Assembly: GCA_035527455.1 (NCBI GenBank)
Contig: DATLAN010000084.1
Span: forward strand, 1-22,543
DNA from: DATLAN01 sp035527455
Lineage (GTDB): Bacteria; Planctomycetota; Planctomycetia; Pirellulales; Thermoguttaceae
Direction of reading: 5' to 3'
Length of the DNA stretch: 22,543 nt
Each line of letters starts with the position of its first letter. Positions within the stretch are counted from its first letter, which is position 1. Positions 16,333 through 22,543 of this stretch are shown one piece after another. The notes beneath the pieces were generated by a model. The model was not told the DNA's origin. It saw nothing but the letters and a program-made list of their open reading frames with translations, and did no database searches. The translations under genes were made by a program, and so were the position numbers.

Positions 16333-17691
16333 ATGAGTCTGCGAAAGAGGAAATTCAATCGAAGGCAATTCGTTGCCGGCGTCGGTGCCGGCGTGACGGC
16401 GTTCACGATCATCCCGCGACACGTCCTCGGCGGCGAGGGCCAGGCGGCGGCCAACGACAAGATCAACATCGCCTCGGTCGGCTGCGGCGGACGCGGCTGG
16501 TCCGACATCAGCGGGGTGAAGAGCGAGAACATCGTGGCCCTGTGCGACGTCGACCAGCGGCAGACCGGCAGGGCCAAGCAGCAATTTCCCGCGGCCAAGC
16601 AATTCACCGATTTCCGCAAGATGTTCGACGACGTGGAGAAGCAGATCGACGCCGTGACCATCGGCATCCCCGACCACTCGCACGCGGCGGTCTGCATGGA
16701 CGCGATCCGGCGCGGAAAACACGTCTACTGCGAAAAGCCGCTGGCCCACTCGATCTTCGAGATCCGCACGCTGCAGAAAGCGGTCAAGGAGCACAAGGTG
16801 ATCACCCAGGTCGGCAACCAGGGCCATTCGTCCGAGACGATCCGCATGTTCTGCGAGTGGATCTGGGACGGCGCGATCGGCAAGGTGACCGAGGTGCACG
16901 CCGCGTGCAACGCGTTTCCCACCGTGTACAGCCAGATCCGCAACCTCGAAAAGGTCAACGAGCAGCACGACGTGCCGGCCGAGCTGGACTGGGACCTCTG
17001 GCTGGGACCGGCGAAGTTCCGCCCGTACAATCCGATGTACTGCCCCTGGAACTGGCGCGGCTGGATGGACTTCGGCACCGGGGGCATCGGCGACTGGATC
17101 TGCCACGTGGTCGATCCGTCGTTCTGGGCGCTCGACCTGGGGGCCCCGGTCTCGGTCGAGGCGGAGGTCGACGGCTACGATCCCAAAATACACGCCGCCG
17201 TCTATCCGCCGGGCACGCAGGTCACGTACGAGTTCGCCGCCAAGGGCGACCGCGGGCCGGTCAAGCTGGTCTGGTACGACGGCAGCAAGAAGCCCCCGCG
17301 GCCGAAAGACCTCGAAGAAGGCCGCGACCCGCCCGGCACCGGCGCGATCGTGATCGGCACCGAGGGCACGATCACCCACGGCTCGCACGGCGGCGGTGGC
17401 GTGCGGCTGGTCCCGGAGACCAAGATGCAGGCGTACCAGCAGCCGGAGAAGACGATCCCCCGCGTGCCCGGCCACCACGAGGACTGGCTGATTGCGATGC
17501 GCGAAGGGCGTCAGTCGGGCTCGAACTTCGACTACGGTGGCTCGCTGACCGAACTCGGCCTGTTGGGAGCGATCGCCATCAAGTACCCCGGCGTCAAGCT
17601 CGCATGGGACACCGCCGCGACGCGGTTCACCAACAACGACGAGGCCAACCAGTACGTCAATCCACCCTATCGCCAAGGCTGGACCCTATAA
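16333..17691 (+). CDS. Tat-exported Gfo/Idh/MocA-family oxidoreductase
   Basis: The start is set at 16333, where GGAGG lies seven bases upstream. The open frame reaches back to 16291 but without a ribosome binding site. The 452-aa protein opens with a twin-arginine signal (NRRQFVAG, Arg10-11, then a hydrophobic stretch), so it is folded in the cytoplasm with its cofactor and exported. The Rossmann nucleotide loop is GCGGRG (50-55), and CEKPLAHS (133-140) carries the catalytic EKP motif. The C-terminal half has the alpha/beta dimer-forming domain. NAD(P)-dependent oxidoreduction of a sugar or inositol derivative is typical, and the substrate here is unknown. A paralogue lies about 3.4 kb downstream. 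Confidence 0.93.
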   Translation: MSLRKRKFNRRQFVAGVGAGVTAFTIIPRHVLGGEGQAAANDKINIASVGCGGRGWSDISGVKSENIVALCDVDQRQTGRAKQQFPAAKQFTDFRKMFDDVEKQIDAVTIGIPDHSHAAVCMDAIRRGKHVYCEKPLAHSIFEIRTLQKAVKEHKVITQVGNQGHSSETIRMFCEWIWDGAIGKVTEVHAACNAFPTVYSQIRNLEKVNEQHDVPAELDWDLWLGPAKFRPYNPMYCPWNWRGWMDFGTGGIGDWICHVVDPSFWALDLGAPVSVEAEVDGYDPKIHAAVYPPGTQVTYEFAAKGDRGPVKLVWYDGSKKPPRPKDLEEGRDPPGTGAIVIGTEGTITHGSHGGGGVRLVPETKMQAYQQPEKTIPRVPGHHEDWLIAMREGRQSGSNFDYGGSLTELGLLGAIAIKYPGVKLAWDTAATRFTNNDEANQYVNPPYRQGWTL

Positions 17692-17699
17692 GCGGTGAG

Positions 17700-17754
17700 C
17701 CGCCGGGTTTATCCCGGCGCGAGGACCAAACCGCCGGGTTTATCCCGGCGCGAG
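17700..17754. repeat. Twin direct repeat forming hairpins after an oxidoreductase gene
   Basis: Two identical 24-bp units lie at 17700-17723 and 17731-17754, separated by seven bases. Each folds into a 7-bp stem, CGCCGGG and CCCGGCG, around a TTTAT loop. The first starts nine bases after the stop of the oxidoreductase gene. They could act as a transcription barrier or belong to a dispersed repeat family. Confidence 0.85.
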
Positions 17755-18504
17755 CGGCGGCGACGGCGCGCTCGTCATTGGCGAGCGTAGCCGAAAACAA
17801 CACGTCGGCTTCATCGAACGCACCAACGGCGACGGGTCGCGGTACGCTTCACGCGTCCATCGAACCGGCGAGTCAGGCGGTCCCGGGCGGCGGAAGCCGA
17901 AAGCCCGATTTTTTCCCGTTTGGGACGCCCGAGCGAAACAAGCGGCCCTTTGGCCTCCCGCGCCGATGTCCGCAAGTCTCTATCTCGCAACGCCTTACGC
18001 AGACCGCAACAACCGCCGTCTTTGGCCCGAACGCGGTTGTTTTCCGCCCCTTGCCCAACCGCTTGACCACTTCCGACGGCCGAATCTCGGCGTAACTCGT
18101 TGTCACAAAACAACTTGGCTCGCCCCGCCGGCCCTTGACGCGGCCCCGTCCATCGACTGATGTGGCCTGTTCGTTGCTTCAACCTAAATCCTTTGACCAC
18201 ATCACCTTACGACATTCTTGTCCACTTTTCGCCGATTTCGCTCTTTCGGCGACAACAATGCAGATTACCCCTCGAATGGCCGCCGTACGAGCTTCATCCA
18301 GCGCACGCTTCGTCTTTCGTCGGCCACACGGGCACGCCAATCGCCATTCCTTCTAGAGATACACAAGTGTACACTGGTCGCGACGAATTGTCAACCGGTC
18401 CATTGGCGAGTCGATGACGGAAACGAGCCCCGACCCCTCTTCCCCATTTCGAGAGGCAGCACGGCATTCCGGAATCGAGACTGCTGGGGGCAAGGGGCAC
18501 CCAC

Positions 18505-18533
18505 TTGCGGGACCGCGCAAGGTCGTGTAGAAT
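18505..18533 (+). promoter_or_regulatory. Predicted promoter of the accessory gene cluster
   Basis: TTGCGG (18505-18510) and TAGAAT (18528-18533) are spaced 17 bp apart. The expected start near 18540 leaves a leader of about 80 nt before the ATG at 18620. No promoter of similar quality was seen before the next gene, so this site may serve at least the first two genes. Confidence 0.45.
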
Positions 18534-18619
18534 TGTCGCAGTGGAAGTCGCGTGACAGAGCAGGTTCGGCGACTGGAAGACGAGTCCGGCACATAGTCAT
18601 TGTTCTCTTGAGGTGAACC

Positions 18620-18952
18620 ATGCCCGCAACCCAATTCAGCAGGGACGCGATGGCCGACTGGTACGCCCGGCAGCACCTCAAGACCGATCCGGGCGTTTGC
18701 TCGGTCTACTACCTGCCCACCGGCGCGCCGCAGCGAGAGATCCGACTGATCGAAGTCAACGAATTGATCGCAGACCGCCGCGACGACGTGCTCGAACCGA
18801 TCGACTTCGGCGTCGATACGGGCATGAAAACCGCGCACAAATTATTCGTGTTGGACGTCACGCCAAGCCAGTGGGATCGCATCCAGGAGGCATCGCTCCC
18901 GTTGCCGCCCGGCTGGTCGCTGGAAAACGCCGTGGCATTTGCCCCGAACTGA
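18620..18952 (+). CDS. Small protein of unknown function, 110 aa
   Basis: GAGGTGA a few bases before the ATG at 18620 supports the start. The protein is soluble, with no signal peptide or membrane segment. It has an acidic centre (EVNELIADRRDDVLEPIDFGVD, about residues 45-66) and ends in LPPGWSLENAVAFAPN. The order of predicted elements is helix, strand, strand, helix, with an aromatic-rich beginning (MADWYARQHLK). I do not recognise the family, and no catalytic residues stand out. The composition is closer to the host average than that of the next two genes. It lies 53 nt upstream of the 367-aa gene on the same strand, so the two may form an operon. Confidence 0.72.
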   Translation: MPATQFSRDAMADWYARQHLKTDPGVCSVYYLPTGAPQREIRLIEVNELIADRRDDVLEPIDFGVDTGMKTAHKLFVLDVTPSQWDRIQEASLPLPPGWSLENAVAFAPN

Positions 18953-19005
18953 GATGAACCAGTACCAAGAACTCTGGTGGCAGCATTCTTGGCAAGGGGG
19001 CCACG

Positions 19006-20109
19006 ATGACCGACCTCAACTTTGGTGAACTGCACCAGGAACTCTGCCAAGAGTTCTTCTTTTACGCGGACCAGCGCGGCCGCTCATACCTCGACTCAAT
19101 AATGCTCATGTACTGGCGCGCACGCGGCCCCGCCCTTGCGGGCTGTGCAGCCAATCTTCCCGGTTCCAAGTTCCTGATTACCACAGATGACGCTGGGCAG
19201 CTTCCAGAACTTGTTCGAAAGGGACTGACGGTTGCCGACCACGTCATCATCCGACACGACGCCTATTTGCCGATTCGTGGACTCGTCCTCGATGCCCACC
19301 CCGCGGATTTCGCGGGCTTCGGAGAGATTGACTGGATCGAACAGCACCGTGATCACCTACCCCAAACGCGTAGCCTTCCGCATTTCCAATCAGGTCCGCC
19401 AAGAGAAGAAGTCGCCCCTTTCATCGATTGGCTGTGCGGTGACGGCCGCGCATGGTTGCAAAATGGACTCGTAACATACGCGCCCATTCTTGTTCCCGGC
19501 CAAGTGGATGTTGGCCTGCTCAACGAAAACGTCAATCTGTCTTCGCTGTTTGCGTCCGCTGGTGTCCTTCCACAAAGCAATCGTTTGATAAATCCCCAAA
19601 CGGCAGCAGCACTCGCCGATTTGAAAGTCCCGTACTTGGATTCCATCAGCGCTGACCTTTTCTCAGCATTCCGGGCCGAGGAATCGGATACGATTGACGC
19701 TTTTCGTCGTCATTTGGTTGCCCTACTGGCGAGAGTCTCCAGTGAAGTGTCGTCACCGCAGTTCTCGCAAGAGGTGGAGAAGCTCAGTATCGAACTTGAA
19801 GATGAGACAAAACGCTTGGAATCTGCGATTGCCAGGCACTCAAGAACGCAACCCTGGCGCAGATTGCGGGCTGAGATTCTGGCGTTGTCCGCCCTGGTCT
19901 TCTTCTACATCGGTGTGCCGGTTCCAGGTATTGCTGGCCTCACTGCTGGCGCACTCGACCTCGTGAACACAATCAAGGATGACTTGCAGGACAGCTTCTC
20001 ACTTAAGGAGAATCCAGTATTCTTCTTGGCAAAACTCGGACAACTGATAGAAAAGCAAGACCGCTGGAGTCAAGAAGTGGAACGCAGCGGGCGGGGACGG
20101 CGCATATAG
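19006..20109 (+). CDS. Unknown 367-aa protein with C-terminal membrane segment
   Basis: The start at 19006 has AAGGGGG about six bases upstream. The first 245 residues are soluble, with no signal peptide. A coiled-coil-prone, Glu/Lys-rich helix follows (about 250-280). Then comes a basic patch (RRLRAE) and a hydrophobic, Gly/Pro-containing stretch (289-321, ALVFFYIGVPVPGIAGLTAGAL) long enough for one helix or a re-entrant hairpin. A charged tail ends in SGRGRRI. No enzyme motif is evident and I do not know the family. The build of a soluble sensor-like part, coiled coil and short membrane segment recalls membrane-acting effectors, but that is only an analogy. Codon use and base composition are more AT-rich than the flanking genes, which suggests acquisition by transfer. 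Confidence 0.72.
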   Translation: MTDLNFGELHQELCQEFFFYADQRGRSYLDSIMLMYWRARGPALAGCAANLPGSKFLITTDDAGQLPELVRKGLTVADHVIIRHDAYLPIRGLVLDAHPADFAGFGEIDWIEQHRDHLPQTRSLPHFQSGPPREEVAPFIDWLCGDGRAWLQNGLVTYAPILVPGQVDVGLLNENVNLSSLFASAGVLPQSNRLINPQTAAALADLKVPYLDSISADLFSAFRAEESDTIDAFRRHLVALLARVSSEVSSPQFSQEVEKLSIELEDETKRLESAIARHSRTQPWRRLRAEILALSALVFFYIGVPVPGIAGLTAGALDLVNTIKDDLQDSFSLKENPVFFLAKLGQLIEKQDRWSQEVERSGRGRRI

Positions 20110-20198
20110 TCAGATCGTTGCAGCCAACCTGCCACGGCAGTGATAGCTTGTGGAGCGGTGAGGATCGAGATGTGTCATGATCGTCCAACGCCCAGGGG

Positions 20199-20906
20199 AT
20201 GGCGCGCATGAGGCTCAGTTCAGTCCTTGACAACTCGAGGCTTGACCCGATGGAAACGCTTTACGAACGCATCATCCGGCAGCTTGACACACTCGTGCCG
20301 TTCCTCGGTCTTGCGCATGAAGAGGTGTTCGATCTGATCCGCCAGGAACACGAACACTGGTTCTCAACGGAACAAGAGAAAGCCCTGCCGAGTACTTTCG
20401 ATTCGTACCGCAACCAGGTCTCGCAGTCGGCTTTTCTACTCGGCTACTCGTACTTTGAAGCGTTCCTGGCGGATCTGGTTCGTGAGATCTATCGCCATCG
20501 TCCACAGATGCTTCCGCACGAGAAGCAAATAAAATACAGCGATGTGTTGAGACAACATGATCTCGAAGGGCTCATTGGCCAGATGATCGAAAGAGAAGTA
20601 ATCGCCATCTTCTACGAGAGCGCTGAGGGAATTGCAAAGTACTTTGAACAACGCCTACAAATCCAATGGCCGGAGCGTGACGGGAAACACATGCTTGAGC
20701 GAGTGTCTCTCGTACGCAATTGCATAATTCATAACGCAGCTCGCGTTGACCGACGACTCGCTGCCGCATCAGACTGGGGCGAAGGTGATATTATTACGCT
20801 TGCGCCGTCAGACGTACACGAATACGGAATCGAGGCACGGGATTTCGCTCGAGATGTGTACGCGCAGGCAGAATCCAAGCACCCGGCCAACACGGGCAAC
20901 GCGTGA
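20199..20906 (+). CDS. HEPN-like protein, candidate ribonuclease
   Basis: The 235-aa protein is mostly alpha-helical. The segment SQSAFLLGYSYFEAFLADLVREIYRH (75-100) is the type of helix seen in RiboL-PSP/HEPN proteins. RNCIIHN (173-179) supplies an RX4H motif (Arg173, His178), the catalytic signature of HEPN RNases in toxin-antitoxin, Abi and CRISPR effectors. Start choice is uncertain: 20199 has AGGGG directly against the ATG, 20208 has the same AGGGG nine bases away, and 20250 has GAGG nine bases away. The conserved part begins after 20250, so all three give the full domain. GC is visibly lower than in the flanking oxidoreductase genes. It lies 89 nt after the membrane-segment protein, a likely partner. 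Confidence 0.7.
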   Translation: MARMRLSSVLDNSRLDPMETLYERIIRQLDTLVPFLGLAHEEVFDLIRQEHEHWFSTEQEKALPSTFDSYRNQVSQSAFLLGYSYFEAFLADLVREIYRHRPQMLPHEKQIKYSDVLRQHDLEGLIGQMIEREVIAIFYESAEGIAKYFEQRLQIQWPERDGKHMLERVSLVRNCIIHNAARVDRRLAAASDWGEGDIITLAPSDVHEYGIEARDFARDVYAQAESKHPANTGNA

Positions 20907-21082
20907 CGCCCTGGGCAACGAGGTTGTTACAGTCGCCGTGTTACCGCGATGATTGGTGCATGTGCGCTGAAGATGGAAACGTGGTATGATTGTTCAAGAC
21001 GCCACTGGATATTCCGTGGGCGGCTGAACTCAATCATTATGACATCGACAGATACACTCGTAGACTACTAAGGGAGCAAGAC

Positions 21083-22339
21083 ATGTCAAGAGAACGTGAG
21101 AAACCCAACGCATCCGGAACCGCCGGCACCGTCACCCGCCGGGGCTTCATCGCCGGGGCGGGGGCGGCGGCCGCGTCGTTGGCGGTCGTCAAGCCGGAAC
21201 TGGCCTTCGGCTATGCGGCCAATGCGAAGGTGAGTATCGGCGTGATGGGCTGCGGGGGGCGGGGGACCTGGATCACCGGGTTGTTCAACGATCACGGCGG
21301 ATACGAGGTCGCCGCCGCCGCCGACTATTTTCAGGATCGCGTGGATAACCTGGGCAATAAGTTCAACGTCGATCCGAAGCGCCGCTTCACCGGCCTGTCG
21401 GGCTACCGCCGGATGCTCGAAGGGAAGTTTGACGCCGTGGTGGTCGAATCGCCGCCGTACTTCCATCCCGAACAGGCGGCCGCCGGCGTCGAGGCCGGGC
21501 GACACGTCTACCTGGCCAAGCCGATCGCCGTCGACGTGCCCGGCTGCAAGACCGTCGAGGAAAGCGGCAAGCAGGCCACCGCCAAGAAGCTCTGCTTCCA
21601 GGTCGATTTCCAGACCCGGGCCGACCCGTTCTACATCGAGGCGCTGAAGCTCGTCCACGCCGGCGCACTGGGCAACCTGGCCTTCGGCGAGGCCACCTAC
21701 CACGCCGGCATCCCCTGGGGCGGACAGATCCGCTACATGCAAGAGGACCCGAACAACCCGGAGAACCGCCTAAGGGCGTGGGGACTCGATCGGGTCCTCT
21801 CCGGCGACATCATCACGGAGCAGAACATCCACACGCTCGACGTGGCAAGCTGGATCATGAACGGCCCGCCGGTTTGTGCGTACGGCACCGGCGCGAGGAA
21901 GGTCCGCGACTTCGGCGATTGCTTCGACACGTTCAGCGTGGTCTTTCAGTATCCCAACGACGTGGGAGTGACGTTCAGCTCGCGGCAGTTCAACGGCCAC
22001 GGCACGCAGCCCGAGGGCATCCGCAACCGCATGTTCGGCTCCGACGGCGTGCTGGAAACGGCCTACGGCGGCGAGGTGATGATCCGCGGCAAGAACTTCT
22101 ACCGCGGGGGCAGTTCGCCGGCCATCTACCGGGACGGGGCGGTGGCCAACATCGCCACCTTCCACGCCAATGTTCAGAAGGGCGATTGCAGCAATCCGAC
22201 CGTGCCCCAGAGCGTCCGCAGCAATCTGTTGACCATCCTCGGCCGCACGGCCGCTTACGAGCACCGCGTAGTCACCTGGGAAGAGGTTTTGCGAAGCGAC
22301 GAGAAGCTGGAGCACGGGCTGAAGGGCTTGAAGGATTGA
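21083..22339 (+). CDS. Tat-exported Gfo/Idh/MocA-family oxidoreductase, second copy
   Basis: The start is set at 21083, with AGGGAG six bases upstream. The frame extends back to 20990 but those codons lack a ribosome binding site. The 418-aa protein has a twin-arginine signal, VTRRGFIAG (Arg19-20), followed by an Ala-rich hydrophobic stretch. The Rossmann loop is GCGGRG (56-61). The position of the usual EKP reads AKP (145-147, HVYLAKPIAV), so the glutamate is replaced while the catalytic lysine is kept. The rest resembles the first copy in length and layout, though identity seems modest. It follows the accessory cluster and is followed by a palindrome and the 14-bp tandem array. The substrate is not known. 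Confidence 0.92.
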   Translation: MSREREKPNASGTAGTVTRRGFIAGAGAAAASLAVVKPELAFGYAANAKVSIGVMGCGGRGTWITGLFNDHGGYEVAAAADYFQDRVDNLGNKFNVDPKRRFTGLSGYRRMLEGKFDAVVVESPPYFHPEQAAAGVEAGRHVYLAKPIAVDVPGCKTVEESGKQATAKKLCFQVDFQTRADPFYIEALKLVHAGALGNLAFGEATYHAGIPWGGQIRYMQEDPNNPENRLRAWGLDRVLSGDIITEQNIHTLDVASWIMNGPPVCAYGTGARKVRDFGDCFDTFSVVFQYPNDVGVTFSSRQFNGHGTQPEGIRNRMFGSDGVLETAYGGEVMIRGKNFYRGGSSPAIYRDGAVANIATFHANVQKGDCSNPTVPQSVRSNLLTILGRTAAYEHRVVTWEEVLRSDEKLEHGLKGLKD

Positions 22340-22366
22340 GCGTTGGTGGGACACGGTTTGGGGCTC

Positions 22367-22388
22367 GTAGGTCAGGGCTTGCCCTGAC
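22367..22388. repeat. GTAG-headed palindrome (REP-like), possible terminator
   Basis: GTAG at 22367-22370 precedes a perfect pair, GTCAGGGC (22371-22378) and GCCCTGAC (22381-22388), with two bases between them. It lies 27 nt past the oxidoreductase stop. A GTAG head before a palindrome is the hallmark of REP sequences. No U-run follows. Confidence 0.6.
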
Positions 22389-22410
22389 GATAATCTTCCA
22401 CCGGCGGCTC

Positions 22411-22543
22411 GATTTTGTCAGATCGATTTTGTCAGATCGATTTTGTCAGATCGATTTTGTCAGATCGATTTTGTCAGATCGATTTTGTCAGATCGATTTT
22501 GTCAGATCGATTTTGTCAGATCGATTTTGTCAGATCGATTTTG
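22411..22543. repeat. 14-bp tandem repeat array, cut by window end
   Basis: The unit GATTTTGTCAGATC is repeated nine times without a change and a tenth copy is truncated after seven bases by the end of the window. The junction of units creates AGATCGAT. The array is AT-rich compared with its surroundings, and perfect copy identity suggests recent expansion. Confidence 0.97.

Larger units (their letters stand above)
17692..18619. other. Long gene-poor region with hairpin repeats
   Basis: About 930 bases contain no gene I can support. The first part has two copies of a 24-bp hairpin-forming unit. A looser pair of inverted 9-mers (AACAACCGC at 18008-18016, GCGGTTGTT at 18033-18041) follows. From about 18160 the GC content falls. 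A perfect 10-bp palindrome, AGTGTACACT, is at 18366-18375. Short open frames occur on both strands, but they lack ribosome binding sites and have Arg/Ser-rich, shadow-like composition. The last 115 bases carry a promoter for the next gene. Confidence 0.6.

Noticed and set aside
15910..17676. 588-aa minus-strand open frame
   Set aside because: It is antisense to the first Gfo/Idh/MocA gene, whose Tat signal and EKP motif leave no doubt about the real strand.
16542..18095. 517-aa plus-strand open frame in another phase
   Set aside because: It overlaps the oxidoreductase gene out of frame, is Arg-rich and has no domain.
17811..18200. 129-aa minus-strand open frame in the gene-poor region
   Set aside because: It is Arg-rich with no ribosome binding site that I can see and no familiar motif. 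Several frames are open here by composition alone. A decayed gene is possible but not supported.
22411..22543. CRISPR array at the right edge
   Set aside because: The copies are directly contiguous with no spacers between them, so it is a simple tandem repeat.

Overview
The window looks like the chromosome of a free-living planctomycete, probably close to the Pirellulales. This is inferred from the gene families, not from a marker gene. The clues are two Tat-exported Gfo/Idh/MocA oxidoreductases, a secreted PQQ-type beta-propeller protein, a TIGR03663-type membrane glycosyltransferase, a SpoVG protein carrying an internal zinc ribbon, high GC over most of the sequence, and many short palindromic and heptameric repeats between genes. 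No rRNA, tRNA, CRISPR array, transposase or integrase was recognised.

Layout. Positions 1-2495 hold a three-gene operon of membrane proteins: a 4-TM protein, a CPBP protease homologue with an N-terminal zinc ribbon, and a membrane protein with PH-like segments. The genes overlap each other and a good sigma70-type promoter lies at the left edge. lysS (2625-4160) follows behind its own promoter. Next is a LolC/E-type permease overlapping a LolD-type ATPase (4274-6788), which together should form an ABC module for lipoprotein release or a related mechanotransmission task. Then come a branched-chain aminotransferase (7147-8004), a membrane-anchored SGNH hydrolase (8054-9316), a secreted PQQ-like propeller protein (9504-10826) and a convergent DedA/YqaA-type membrane protein (10813-11448, minus). 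ispE and the zinc-ribbon spoVG (11988-13499) follow one promoter. A minus-strand secreted discoidin-like protein (13894-14571) diverges from a polytopic glycosyltransferase (14649-16244). The first Gfo/Idh/MocA gene (16333-17691) comes next.

From about 17692 to 20910 the character changes. There is a long gene-poor stretch with repeated hairpins, then three same-strand genes: a 110-aa protein of unknown family, a 367-aa protein with a C-terminal membrane segment, and a 235-aa protein with a HEPN-type RX4H motif. The last two are visibly lower in GC than their neighbours. This is the best candidate for an accessory and possibly undescribed module. It sits between the two Gfo/Idh/MocA genes; the second runs 21083-22339. 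The window ends inside a 14-bp tandem repeat.

Repeats are the second theme. Three different heptamer arrays (GAATGAC, CACTCAC and CAGTTGT types) and one 14-bp array occur between genes. Several nested inverted-repeat elements, two of them REPIN-like with GTAG/CTAC borders, lie directly against the stop codons of host genes.
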